From NCBI GenBank assembly GCA_937864535.1, contig CALMJS010000016.1, forward strand, positions 217,910-281,909: DNA of 64,000 bases, written 5' to 3'. Each line of letters starts with the position of its first letter. Position 1 is the stretch's first letter. Made by a program: the position numbers and the translations under genes. The DNA comes from an uncultured Paracoccaceae bacterium. GTDB taxonomy: Bacteria; Pseudomonadota; Alphaproteobacteria; Rhodobacterales; Rhodobacteraceae. Under the pieces are notes generated by a model, which was not told where the DNA came from, made no database searches, and was given only the letters and a program-made list of their open reading frames with translations. This document shows positions 51,938-60,302 of this stretch, piece after piece.

Positions 51938-52990
51938 CTAGGCAGCGACCGGGGCTGTCAAGAGCGCCTCGGCAATCTGCACCGCGTTCAGAGCAGCCCC
52001 CTTGAGCAGTTGATCGCCCGAGAGGAACATCGCGACCGTATGGCCGGTCGGGTCGCCGATGTCCTGACGGATGCGACCGACCAGAACATCGCCGATGCCG
52101 GAGGCTTCGCAGGGCATCGGGAAATGGTTGGCCTCGCGGTCATCTACCACCCGAATGCCGGGGGCTTCGGCCAGACGGTTGCGCACCAGTTCCGCCGGAA
52201 CATAGCTGTCAAACCTGACCGACAGGGCAATCGAATGGGCCCGCAGGACAGGCACGCGCACGCAGGTAATCCCGATCGGCAGGCGCGGCAGGCCCAGAAT
52301 GCGGCGCGTTTCGGCGATGACCTTCAGTTCCTCGCCATTATAGCCCGTTTCGGGGTCGACCTCGGCATTGTGGCTAAACAGGTTAAAGGCATAGGGATGC
52401 GGCAGAACCCGCTGTTCGAACGGCTGATCGGCCAGCGCGGCGGCGGTCGCCTGGCGCAGTTCTTCCATAGCGGCGGCCCCGGCGCCAGAGGCCGACTGAT
52501 AGGTCACCATCGCCAGACGCGCGATTGACCATGCCCGCTGCAGCGGTGCCAGCGCGACCGAGGCGATGGCTGCCACGCAATTTGGATTAGCGATGATCCC
52601 GGCGTGAGGAACCAGATCACAGCTATTGGCCTCGGGCACGATCAGCGGCACCGCCGGGTCCATGCGGAAGGCGCTGGAATTGTCGACCACCACGGCACCC
52701 GCCTTGACGGCCAGCGGGGCATAGCGGCGCGATACGCTGGCGCCGGCGGAAAAGAACACGATGTGGCAGCCCTCGAAACTGTCTTCGGTCAGTTCCTGCA
52801 CCCGGTGCGGGTGGCCCTTGAACGGGATGACCTGCCCGGCGGACCGGGCCGAGGCCAAGAGGCGCAGTTCCGAGACCGGGACCATCCGGTCCTCGAGGCA
52901 GCGAATGATCTCGATGCCAACCGCGCCGGTGGCACCGACGATGGCAACGACAGGGGACTGATGGGGCGGAAGAGATACGTGGGCGTTCAT
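51938..52990 (-). CDS. asd: Aspartate-semialdehyde dehydrogenase
   Basis: 350-aa enzyme converting aspartyl phosphate to aspartate semialdehyde, the branch point to Lys/DAP, Thr, Met and Ile. NADP motif VAIVGATGAVG (residues 15-25), catalytic Cys in IANPNC, and Arg/His region TCVRVPVLRAHS. The residues after the Cys (VAAIASVALAPL) differ from the common STIQM/STIAM, so it belongs to a divergent subgroup. AGAGAG precedes the ATG. A leader ORF with mutually exclusive hairpins lies directly upstream. It supplies meso-DAP for murE. Confidence 0.9.
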   Translation of the reverse strand: MNAHVSLPPHQSPVVAIVGATGAVGIEIIRCLEDRMVPVSELRLLASARSAGQVIPFKGHPHRVQELTEDSFEGCHIVFFSAGASVSRRYAPLAVKAGAVVVDNSSAFRMDPAVPLIVPEANSCDLVPHAGIIANPNCVAAIASVALAPLQRAWSIARLAMVTYQSASGAGAAAMEELRQATAAALADQPFEQRVLPHPYAFNLFSHNAEVDPETGYNGEELKVIAETRRILGLPRLPIGITCVRVPVLRAHSIALSVRFDSYVPAELVRNRLAEAPGIRVVDDREANHFPMPCEASGIGDVLVGRIRQDIGDPTGHTVAMFLSGDQLLKGAALNAVQIAEALLTAPVAA

Positions 52991-53022
52991 GGTCTTGGCT
53001 CTCTGGTTTGGCTGAGGGCGCA

Positions 53023-53135
53023 GACGGGGAACGTTTTGCGATAATCTACCCCGTCCGGCGCTCCGGCGGGGTTGGTTTCGCGTTTAGATCGTGATGTCCG
53101 ACCACACGAAACGACCCCCCGCCGAAGCGGTGGTC
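53023..53135 (-). promoter_or_regulatory. Attenuator-like hairpin set upstream of asd
   Basis: Minus-strand elements: 1 (53135-53127, GACCACCGC) pairs with 2 (53122-53113, GCGGGGGGTC) around a UUCG loop; 2 (53124-53117, CGGCGGGG) can instead pair with 3 (53070-53064 region, CCCCGCCG); 3 (53071-53063) pairs with 4 (53058-53049) as a strong stem; 4 (53055-53049) can pair with 5 (53029-53023). The Thr codons of the leader lie in and next to element 1. Confidence 0.6.
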
Positions 53136-53170
53136 TTGGTGGTCATAGCTTTTTTCATCAGGATGCTCAT
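53084..53170 (-). CDS. Candidate asd leader peptide, 28 aa
   Basis: The ORF begins MSILMKKAMTTKTTASAGG and ends WSDITI. Half of its residues are Met, Lys, Thr or Ile, the products of the aspartate pathway downstream of asd. It contains M-T-T-K-T-T, encoded by ACC ACC AAG ACC ACC, at the foot of a stable hairpin. It stops 93 bp before the asd start. The predicted -10 (TAATAG, 53178-53183) lies 7 bp before the ATG, so the transcript may be leaderless, as reported for trpL in rhizobia. No homologue is known to me; this is an inference from composition, position and structure. Confidence 0.55.
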   Translation of the reverse strand: MSILMKKAMTTKTTASAGGRFVWSDITI

Positions 53171-53177
53171 GGCGCGG

Positions 53178-53207
53178 CTATTAGCAGCACTCTCAGGCGT
53201 GGCGCAA
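53178..53207 (-). promoter_or_regulatory. Predicted promoter of the asd leader
   Basis: On the minus strand TTGCGC, 18-bp spacer, TAATAG. The expected +1 is at or within a base of the leader ATG at 53170. Confidence 0.5.
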
Positions 53208-53236
53208 ATGTTTTTTGCACGGCATGGGCGTTTGGC

Positions 53237-53674
53237 TCAGACCTCGGTCCAGATCGTGACCGGGCCATCATTGACCAAGGACACCTTCGTATCCGCGCCG
53301 AACCGTCCGCAGGCGGTAGGAATGCCCAAGGCGGCGACCTCGGCCTTGAACATCTCATACAGGCGTTCGCCCTCATCGGGGCGGGCGGCGGTGGAAAATC
53401 CGGGGCGATTGCCGCGCGACGTATCCGCCGACAGGGTGAACTGGCTGACGATGAGGGCGCTGCCGCCCACATCGACCAGCGATTTGTTCATCTTGCCGTC
53501 TTCGTCCTTGAAAATACGCATCTTGGACAGTTTCGCGGCCAGCTTGGCGGGCTTGTCGTCGGTATCGCCGTCCATCGCGCAGACCAGAACCAGAAAACCG
53601 GGGCCGATTTCGCCGACGGTTTCGCCGTCAATGCGCACGGCGGCTTCGGATACGCGTTGGACTAATGCTCTCAC
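53237..53674 (-). CDS. dtd: D-aminoacyl-tRNA deacylase
   Basis: 145-aa enzyme removing D-amino acids (and Gly from tRNA-Ala) from mischarged tRNAs. The start [15 protein letters not shown] is at a GTG (53674), as in the family MRALLQRV; the active-site motif is [21 protein letters not shown] and the cross-subunit Gly-cisPro motif is in VNDGPVTIW. The GTG overlaps the PfkB kinase TGA by 4 bp. Confidence 0.94.
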   Translation of the reverse strand: MRALVQRVSEAAVRIDGETVGEIGPGFLVLVCAMDGDTDDKPAKLAAKLSKMRIFKDEDGKMNKSLVDVGGSALIVSQFTLSADTSRGNRPGFSTAARPDEGERLYEMFKAEVAALGIPTACGRFGADTKVSLVNDGPVTIWTEV

Positions 53675-54588
53675 AGGTCTTTGCTCCACGGTGGGTTTGC
53701 GCCCGCCCGGCTCACAGTGATCGCGGCAGCGCGGTTGCCTAGCGACAGCGCCGCGCCAATCGTTGCCTCGTCCAATGTGGCCACGGCGGCCTTGGTCAGT
53801 TTGCCTGCGGTCTGCAACGAGGCCAGAACGCCCGCGTTAAAGGTATCGCCTGCACCGACGGTATCGACCACTTCGACCTTTTGCGCGGGTTCGAAAACGA
53901 CCATTTCGGCGGTAATCCCGTAGGACCCTTTTGCGCCTTCGGTGATGCAGACCAATTTCGGCCCCATGGCGACGATTTTGCGCGCGTTTTCAATCATATC
54001 GCCCTGACCGAGCAGCCAAATGAGATCTTCGTCGGACAGTTTGACGATATCGGCGGCGGCGAGCATCCGTTCAATCCGGGCGCGATAGGTTGCCTCGTCA
54101 CGGATAAATCCGGGGCGGATGTTCGGGTCGATCATGATGACCTTATCGGCGGCTTCGCGCAGGCACAGTGCCTCATAGGTGGCGCCGCAGGGATCGACAG
54201 GCAGGGAAATTCCACCAAAGAACAGGGCATCCGCAGCGACAGTCGCAGGCAGGTCGGACAAGGCCAGCATGCGGCCTGCCGTGTTTTCGTCGTAGAACGC
54301 ATAGGTGGCGTGACCATCCACCAGTTTCACAAAGGCCACGGTCGAGGGGCGGTCGGAATAGACGACCGTCGAAGTGTCCACCAGCGACTCGGTCAGGGTC
54401 TGGGTCAGAACCTCGCCCATCATGTCCTGTGCGATACCCGAAAAGAACCCGACCTTGGCACCCAGACGGCCTAGCGCGATGGCGGTATTGAACACCGCAC
54501 CGCCCGCATAGGGGGCGTAACAGGCTTCGCCCGCGGTCGAGGTGCGGGGCAACATGTCAATTAGGGCTTCGCCGCAGCAAAGGATCAT
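53671..54588 (-). CDS. PfkB-family carbohydrate kinase (fructokinase-like)
   Basis: 305-aa sugar kinase of the ribokinase/PfkB family. N-terminal [11 protein letters not shown] and [17 protein letters not shown]-terminal signature [12 protein letters not shown] with the catalytic Asp (residue about 252). Closest in sequence to bacterial fructokinases, but substrate identity is a family-level inference. GAGG lies before the ATG at 54588. Probably an operon with dtd. Confidence 0.85.
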   Translation of the reverse strand: MILCCGEALIDMLPRTSTAGEACYAPYAGGAVFNTAIALGRLGAKVGFFSGIAQDMMGEVLTQTLTESLVDTSTVVYSDRPSTVAFVKLVDGHATYAFYDENTAGRMLALSDLPATVAADALFFGGISLPVDPCGATYEALCLREAADKVIMIDPNIRPGFIRDEATYRARIERMLAAADIVKLSDEDLIWLLGQGDMIENARKIVAMGPKLVCITEGAKGSYGITAEMVVFEPAQKVEVVDTVGAGDTFNAGVLASLQTAGKLTKAAVATLDEATIGAALSLGNRAAAITVSRAGANPPWSKDL

Positions 54589-54619
54589 TTCGGGCCTCGT
54601 TGATAGCGGTAACAGTTAG

Positions 54620-54647
54620 GGCAGGGGTGCCGCGAAACACCCCTGCC
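54620..54647 (-). terminator. Stem-loop downstream of the zinc-ribbon gene
   Basis: Perfect 10-bp stem GGCAGGGGTG / CACCCCTGCC with an 8-nt loop. On the minus strand only CTAACTGTT follows, so it is a modest terminator for the cluster ending at 54660. Confidence 0.55.
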
Positions 54648-54659
54648 GTCAAGTGTTAA

Positions 54660-55772
54660 TCATTTTCCTTGATAAATATAGGCCGCGACACCGGCAACTA
54701 TCAGCCCAAGCACGACCGCAAAGGCGATTTTCCACGCGGACCATGGCCGTTCGCCCTGAACCTTGCCGGTTTGGCCGTTGACCACGAACCGGTAGGATTT
54801 GTCGCGATATTTATAGGCCGCCATCCAGACTGGCAGCAGCACATGTTTGAACGTCACATCCTGGTAATCGGTGTTTACGCTGTGAATCCGCTGATGATCG
54901 CCCCCGATGTCACGCCGGATGTCCTGCGCGATTTGCGCCTGCATGATCTGCTGCGCCTCGGCATAGCCTTCGTCCAACGCGATCTGGTAGCCCTCCGCCT
55001 GAAAACCGGCCAAAAAATCCGGGGAATAGGGCTTTAGCTCGCCAAGCTGCCAAGGCTCCAGCGCGTCGGTGTAGCGCTTGGGCAGGGATTTGGAGGCCAG
55101 AACCAGCACATCGTCAAAGAACCGTGCCACGCGGCCCGAGGCTGGCCGCCAACGCGTGTGCCGTTCCTGCACCTCTTCTGACTTGCCGTCCTTCATCACG
55201 GTTTTGGTGACGTAGTAATCGTCGCCGCGTTCCCCGATGTATTTGGATTTGGTGTCGGCGTCATAGGTCCAGTAGGGAACGTAGATCCCGTTCATTTTCC
55301 GGCCCTTGCGCGCATATTCCTGGAGCCCGTTCGGCGCGAACCACAGCCGCCCGAGCCAACGGGTCATGGCATCGCGCGCGTCCTTTTCCGACAGAACAAA
55401 GGGCAACACAGCCTGTGGCTTGATGTGCCGATGGGTGCCGGTGTCCATCACCACAGGCGTGGCGCAGAACGGGCATTCCGCCGCGTGGGTGGTTTCGTGC
55501 AGTTCCACCTCGGCCCCGCAATTGCCGCAGCGGGTGAACCGGGTTTCCTCGGTCGCGATGGGGGGCAGGTGGTCGGCGACGGCCTCAAAGTAGTCCCATT
55601 CGCGAATAGCGAGGGCCTGCGTCGTCTGATGTTCGGCGGCACGGGTATGGCCGCAGAAATCACAGATCAACCGATCGGTGCCGGGATCGAAACGCATATC
55701 TGCACCGCATTGGTCGCAGGGAAATTTATGCTCGGCCTTGGTCATTTCGGGATCGCCTTTGACATTCGACAT
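54660..55772 (-). CDS. Zinc-ribbon membrane protein (YdjG-like)
   Basis: 370-aa protein with two zinc ribbons at the N-terminus: CDQCGADMRFDP ... CDFCGHT and CGNCGAEVEL ... CPFCATP, a central domain (GIYVPYWTYDADTKSKYIGERGDDYY, YKYRDKSYRFVVNGQTGKVQGERP) and one C-terminal membrane helix (IAFAVVLGLIVAGVAAYIYQ). This is the pattern of Bacillus YdjG, which with YdjI recruits PspA to damaged membranes; often misannotated as primosomal protein. In-frame alternative start at 55745. It follows the SPFH gene. Confidence 0.75.
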   Translation of the reverse strand: MSNVKGDPEMTKAEHKFPCDQCGADMRFDPGTDRLICDFCGHTRAAEHQTTQALAIREWDYFEAVADHLPPIATEETRFTRCGNCGAEVELHETTHAAECPFCATPVVMDTGTHRHIKPQAVLPFVLSEKDARDAMTRWLGRLWFAPNGLQEYARKGRKMNGIYVPYWTYDADTKSKYIGERGDDYYVTKTVMKDGKSEEVQERHTRWRPASGRVARFFDDVLVLASKSLPKRYTDALEPWQLGELKPYSPDFLAGFQAEGYQIALDEGYAEAQQIMQAQIAQDIRRDIGGDHQRIHSVNTDYQDVTFKHVLLPVWMAAYKYRDKSYRFVVNGQTGKVQGERPWSAWKIAFAVVLGLIVAGVAAYIYQGK

Positions 55773-55832
55773 CCGGGTTGGACCTGTTACAGGCCAACCC
55801 GCTGATTGTGCGTTTCGCTGTGGACCTGCGGA

Positions 55833-56960
55833 TCAGACACCCGGCGGCGGGGGCGGCGGCATGACCGTGAACAGTTGCGCCAGTTCGGCGATGTCGTTTG
55901 CCTTGGTCCAGCCGGACATGCCCGCAGACCAGACCAACGTGTCGCGGGTCAACTGGCCAGCGGTGACCATCCGGCCCAGATCGGCGCGGCTGTAGGGGCC
56001 CGTGGTCGCGCCATTGGCTGCGATATGCCAGACCGTTTCGACAGGCGGCGGCGGCGGGGGTGGCGGTGCGGCATGTCCGGCGGCCTGCGGTTGCTGCGGC
56101 ACGGCGCCCCAAGGTCCGGACACCGTCTGTTGGCCCATCGCCATGCCCATCGCGGCCCCCATGCCGGCCCCCATCGCCTGACCCATCCCAGAGCTGGGAT
56201 TTCCCATCGCCTCGGCGGCGCGCCATTTCATGTGGTCGTCGAGGTTGCCTGTGATACCCCGGCTGGTGCGGGCATCCATCGCCTTTTCGACCTCTTCGGG
56301 CAGGCTGATGTTTTCAATGTAGAATTCAGGAATATCCAGCCCGTAGGCGGCAATCGTCGGGGCGATTGCCTTGGCCACCAGTGCGGCGACGTCCTGTGTG
56401 TTGGCCGCCATATCCAGCACCGGAATCCCGCTGGCCGCAATCGCGCGGCTGAATTCCTGCACGATCACGTTGCGGATCTGAAAGCTGATCTCGTCGGCGG
56501 TAAATTCGCCATCGGTGCCGACGATTTCGCGCATGAACTGCGCCGGGTCAGAGACCTTGATCGCGTAGCTGCCAAAGGCGCGGATACGCACCATCCCGAA
56601 TTCCGGATCGCGCATCATGATGGGGTTTTTCGTGCCCCATTTCTGATCCCCGAAACGGGTGGTGTTGATGAAATAGATCTCGCTCTTGAATGGCGATTTG
56701 AACCCGTGATCCCAGTGCTGGAGCGAGGTCATGATCGGCATGTTGTTGGTTTCCAGCTGGTAAAGCCCCGGCTGGAATACATCCGCCAACTGCCCTTCAT
56801 GGACAAAGACGGCGGACTGGCCTTCGCGGACGGTCAACTTGGCGCCGTATTTGATTTCGTGGCCTTCGCGTTCGAACCGCCAAACCATCGTGTCTCGGGT
56901 GTCGTCCGTCCAATGGATGACATCAATAAATTGGCCCGACAGGAAATCCAAAATACCCAT
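55833..56960 (-). CDS. SPFH-domain protein with C-terminal GYF_2 domain (YdjI-like)
   Basis: 375-aa protein. The N-terminal SPFH/band-7-like domain (residues 1 to about 235, starting MGILDFLSGQFIDVIHW) resembles YdjI, the so-called virion core protein family. Then a Gly/Met-rich (MGAGMGAAMGMAMG) and poly-Pro linker, a GYF_2 domain (WHIAANGATTGPYSRADLGRMV, then LVWSAGMSGW) and a proline-rich tail. ATG at 56960 follows AAAGGACG. The GYF_2 fusion suggests proline-rich partner binding. Cluster position between a DUF2927 lipoprotein and the zinc-ribbon gene. Confidence 0.8.
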   Translation of the reverse strand: MGILDFLSGQFIDVIHWTDDTRDTMVWRFEREGHEIKYGAKLTVREGQSAVFVHEGQLADVFQPGLYQLETNNMPIMTSLQHWDHGFKSPFKSEIYFINTTRFGDQKWGTKNPIMMRDPEFGMVRIRAFGSYAIKVSDPAQFMREIVGTDGEFTADEISFQIRNVIVQEFSRAIAASGIPVLDMAANTQDVAALVAKAIAPTIAAYGLDIPEFYIENISLPEEVEKAMDARTSRGITGNLDDHMKWRAAEAMGNPSSGMGQAMGAGMGAAMGMAMGQQTVSGPWGAVPQQPQAAGHAAPPPPPPPPVETVWHIAANGATTGPYSRADLGRMVTAGQLTRDTLVWSAGMSGWTKANDIAELAQLFTVMPPPPPPGV

Positions 56961-57050
56961 CTTTCGTCCTTTCAAATGCGCGGGCAGTTGCCCGTTTGTG
57001 CCAGACTATAAACCGGCTGCGAATTGACGCCAGTCGGCTTTCCTTACCTT

Positions 57051-58007
57051 TTATCCGTCCACCAGCGAGGCGGCGATGTAGCGTACGATAGGCGCGGCCT
57101 CGGCCTCGGACATGCCGATGCGCAGCCGCCGGTCGTAGAGGATCTGCAACATCAGCGCGTCCTGCGGGGTGAGCAGGGCAAATTCTTCGTCGTCGTTAAA
57201 AATCGAAGGCCGCGCCTGCGGGCTGTCATTCGCCAACCCCAGACCCTGCGCCAACTCTTCGTGGATGCAGGCCAGCCGCATCAGGCTGGGGTGTTCGTCG
57301 CGGATAATGGCCACGGCCCGGTCATAGGTGACCCCGTCCGGGCCAAAGGTCGCGATCACCAGACAGAGCTGTTCTGTCGGCAGGTTCAGGGCGTAGCGCA
57401 AGCTGCTGTCGGACATGCTGGGCAAGAGGCCCCGCAACAGGCTCTCGGATGCCCTGCGGTCGTCCTCAGTCAGAAACAGCACGTGGAAATTCGGGTTCGG
57501 GCCGCCAACGGTGATGGGCAACTGTGTGAGGCCAGACAGTTTGGCGGCAAAGCCGCCAACGATGGCCCTGTCGCTGACGTGGTGCGCGGGTTCGGTGGTC
57601 GGACCGAATTGCACCGACATGGAAATCGGCTGAGCCCAGCGACGCAGCCGCGATTGCGTCGCCCGCGCCTGTAGCGCCCCGCCTTGGGCCTGATATTCAT
57701 CGTAAAACGCGATTTGCAGCAGGTTGTTGGCCAGCGTGGTGTCGGTAAACGGCGCATCCCGTTCGCCACCATCGGTCCGCATCAGGCCACGGCTGACCAG
57801 TTGCGATTGCAGCCGCGCGTAATAGCTGATCAGGGCGGCGCTTTGTGCCGAGACGGTTCGGGTCTGCGGGGCAGGCGCGGGGGCCTGAACGACAGGCTGG
57901 ACGATGGTCGTCGGGCGATAGCTCGGTATGCCGGGGCGCTGGACCTGCCAAACGCCGCAGCCCGCCAAACTGGCGGCCAAGAGCAATCCCCAGCCTGCTG
58001 CCTTCAT
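57051..58007 (-). CDS. DUF2927 lipoprotein
   Basis: 318-aa lipoprotein: signal and lipobox LLLAASLAGC, a proline-rich linker, then the DUF2927 domain with HEELAQGLGLANDSPQARPSIFNDDEEFALLT, a zinc-metallopeptidase-like motif (HExxQ) reported in the family. The start ATG at 58007 overlaps the telA TGA by one base (TGATG). Enzymatic activity is untested. Probably anchored in the periplasm. Confidence 0.82.
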   Translation of the reverse strand: MKAAGWGLLLAASLAGCGVWQVQRPGIPSYRPTTIVQPVVQAPAPAPQTRTVSAQSAALISYYARLQSQLVSRGLMRTDGGERDAPFTDTTLANNLLQIAFYDEYQAQGGALQARATQSRLRRWAQPISMSVQFGPTTEPAHHVSDRAIVGGFAAKLSGLTQLPITVGGPNPNFHVLFLTEDDRRASESLLRGLLPSMSDSSLRYALNLPTEQLCLVIATFGPDGVTYDRAVAIIRDEHPSLMRLACIHEELAQGLGLANDSPQARPSIFNDDEEFALLTPQDALMLQILYDRRLRIGMSEAEAAPIVRYIAASLVDG

Positions 58008-59197
58008 CACTGACCTGTCGATGACCCGATATTCGCGCCCTTACCGTCGCCTCTTGCGGCGGCACTTGCAAGCGTGGCCTTGAGGTCGGACTCCATCTTT
58101 TGCAGGTCCTGTTCGGCGGCACTGCGGCGGCGGCGGCCCTCGTCCGCAATGGCAAGGCTTTCGTTGATGGTGTCGATGAGCGTGGCGTTGGCCTGTTTCA
58201 CAGCCTCGATGTCGAACACGCCGCGTTCCATTTCCTGCCGCACGACCCGGTTGGCCTGCTGGAGGTTGGCGGCGTTGGCCTTGAGCAGGTCGTTGGTCAG
58301 GTCGTTGGCGGCGCGAACGGCCTCGGCGGCTTCGCTGCTGCGCTGGATCGTCACGGCCTGCGCCAGTTGCGTTTCCCACAGCGGCACCGTGTTGACCAAG
58401 GTGGAATTGATCTTGGTCACCAAGGACTTGTCGTTTTCCTGCACCAATCGGATCGAGGGCAGCGATTGCATCGTGACCTGACGGGTCAGTTTCAGATCGT
58501 GAACCCGGCGATCCAGATCGTCGCGCGCGGCCCGCAGATCGCGCAATTCCTGCGCCAGCAGAACGCCGTCCTCGGTGCTGGCGGCGGCGACAACCGCCTC
58601 TTTGGCGGGGATGTCGGTGGTGTCCAGTTGCGTCAAACGCGCCTCGCCGGCGGCGATGTAGAGCCCCAGTTCCTGATAGAATTCGAGCGTTTTTTCATAG
58701 AGCCGATCCAAGGATTCGATGTCCTTCATCAGCACATGTTCATGGCGCAGCAGGTCGTTGGTGATCTTGTCGATCTGGGACTGGACCTCTTCGTAGCGGG
58801 CGACGAATTTCGCCATCGGTGCAGCGCGGCCGGTCAGTTTCTCCCAAAAGCTCTGCTTGCGGCGCACGTCGAGTTCGGAAACCGAAAACCCGCGAATGGC
58901 CGTGACGATCCCGCGCAGACTATCGCCAGCGGGGCCCACGTCCTTGTTCTTGACGCCTTGCAGCATGGATTGGCTGATGGTTTGCAATTCGGCCTGCGCG
59001 GCAGAGCCGAACCGGATGATCGAATTGGTGTCGGTGATGTCGATCTCTGACATCCGCGCGCGAATCCCTGCGCTGGTTGCCGGGTCCGCCTGCGGCAGCG
59101 GCACGATTTCGAGGCTGGGTTCGGGCAGAACGACGGCAGTTACTTTTTCGACCTGGGTCAGGCTCGCGGCGGCTTGCTGGCGAATATCTTCTGACAT
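58007..59197 (-). CDS. telA: Toxic anion resistance protein TelA
   Basis: 396-aa coiled-coil-rich protein of the TelA/KlaA family linked to tellurite and colicin tolerance and, in Firmicutes, to cell envelope stress. FGSAAQAELQTISQSMLQGVKNKDVGPAGDSLRGIVTAI and KLTGRAAPMAKFVARYEEVQSQIDKIT are family segments, as is the C-terminal ETQLAQAVTIQRSSEAAEAVRAAND. 24 bp downstream of xpaC; the two are a known pair. Confidence 0.9.
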   Translation of the reverse strand: MSEDIRQQAAASLTQVEKVTAVVLPEPSLEIVPLPQADPATSAGIRARMSEIDITDTNSIIRFGSAAQAELQTISQSMLQGVKNKDVGPAGDSLRGIVTAIRGFSVSELDVRRKQSFWEKLTGRAAPMAKFVARYEEVQSQIDKITNDLLRHEHVLMKDIESLDRLYEKTLEFYQELGLYIAAGEARLTQLDTTDIPAKEAVVAAASTEDGVLLAQELRDLRAARDDLDRRVHDLKLTRQVTMQSLPSIRLVQENDKSLVTKINSTLVNTVPLWETQLAQAVTIQRSSEAAEAVRAANDLTNDLLKANAANLQQANRVVRQEMERGVFDIEAVKQANATLIDTINESLAIADEGRRRRSAAEQDLQKMESDLKATLASAAARGDGKGANIGSSTGQ

Positions 59198-59221
59198 GGT
59201 GTCCCCCTTGCTGGACGGTGT

Positions 59222-60115
59222 TTAAGCTGAGGTGTGTCGGGAAGTGTCTTGGTGCAGACGATCGCGCAGAACCTTGATCTCGACGTCCAGCGCGGTGCGA
59301 TCCGACAGCAGCAGCCGCTGGGTTGCCGCGCCGTAATTGGTCTCCAGATCGGTCAGCAACGCTTCGAAATCGCGGCGCGCCCCGGCATCCTGCGTGCGGG
59401 AAAAATGATCGACGAACTGGGTGGTCGCATCGCGCGCCCCCATCAGGTAGACGCCCAGATAGCGCCGCGCATCGGTCAAATCCCGCGGATCGGCCTGCAC
59501 GGTGTCGATCATGGCACGGGCGGCCGACACAACGCCCGCCACCCGCAGCGCCAGCGGGCGGTCGTTCAGTTCGGCGATTTTCGCGGTCATCGCGCCCAGA
59601 TAGGCTTCGGCCTCGTCCACGACGCGGGCGACGCGGTCCTGTTGGAAGTCGTCCACGCCCTCCATGCGTTTGTTCTGCAGCGGATCAATGCCAAAGGCGA
59701 CGCTGTGCAGGCCCGCACCAATCGCCCCGTAGAGCAGAGCGGCGGTCAGGCTGGGGTCCTTGGAAACGGCGGCGATGGCCAGACCGGCCCCCGTCAATAC
59801 CGATCCGATCATCTTGCGCGGCAGGGCTGGACGCCGCGCCACGGGGCGGGCATTGTAGGCAGCCTCGGCGCGCAGACCCTCTCGGGTCAGCCACGCTGCC
59901 AAGGTCAGGGTCGCAGCCCCCACCAGCGCGAGGCCAAGCGTCACTGCGCCGCTGCCCAGAGAGGTCACCGACAGTACCCCCGCAGGCACAAAGAGCACAT
60001 TGGTCCGCGCGAGGCCGGGGACGATCGTTTTCTGCCGTTTCTTGGTGGATGGGACGGGCGAGGGCGGAGACGCATCGCCGCCGGGGCTGTATTTGCCGCC
60101 GAATTTCTGCGCCAT
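59222..60115 (-). CDS. xpaC: XpaC-like (5-bromo-4-chloroindolyl phosphate hydrolysis) protein
   Basis: 297-aa protein: basic N-terminus, two to three membrane segments (VLSVTSLGSGAVTLGLALVG..., IGSVLTGAGLAIAAVS), then a helical cytoplasmic part typical of XpaC (NKRMEGVDDFQQDRVARVVDEAEAYLGAMTAKIAEL). XpaC genes usually stand next to telA, as here. ATG at 60115 overlaps the stop of the small membrane ORF (TGATG). Biochemical role unknown; the phosphatase name is historical. Confidence 0.85.
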   Translation of the reverse strand: MAQKFGGKYSPGGDASPPSPVPSTKKRQKTIVPGLARTNVLFVPAGVLSVTSLGSGAVTLGLALVGAATLTLAAWLTREGLRAEAAYNARPVARRPALPRKMIGSVLTGAGLAIAAVSKDPSLTAALLYGAIGAGLHSVAFGIDPLQNKRMEGVDDFQQDRVARVVDEAEAYLGAMTAKIAELNDRPLALRVAGVVSAARAMIDTVQADPRDLTDARRYLGVYLMGARDATTQFVDHFSRTQDAGARRDFEALLTDLETNYGAATQRLLLSDRTALDVEIKVLRDRLHQDTSRHTSA

Positions 60116-60201
60116 CACAGCCCCCCGATGCCGCCGGTGACAACACCGAACATCAGGGCGATCAGCAGCCCGTAGGCGATCCCTTTGAGCGGGGCGGGCA
60201 T
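60115..60201 (-). CDS. Candidate small membrane protein, 28 aa
   Basis: A 28-codon ORF (MPAPLKGIAYGLLIALMFGV, then VTGGIGGL) forms one hydrophobic segment with GxxxG-like glycine spacing and a short basic N-terminus. Its stop overlaps the xpaC ATG (TGATG), which suggests translational coupling. No strong ribosome site is visible. It would be the first gene of the cluster; the 101-bp gap to rluB should contain the promoter. Confidence 0.45.
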   Translation of the reverse strand: MPAPLKGIAYGLLIALMFGVVTGGIGGL

Positions 60202-60302
60202 GTCAGACAGCCCCGCCGGAGTGGTTCAGAGTCAATATGCGCATCACAAGTGTCCCAATCTATAGGTGTAAGATGGACATCCTCGCGCTGCGCCGCAAGA
60301 GC

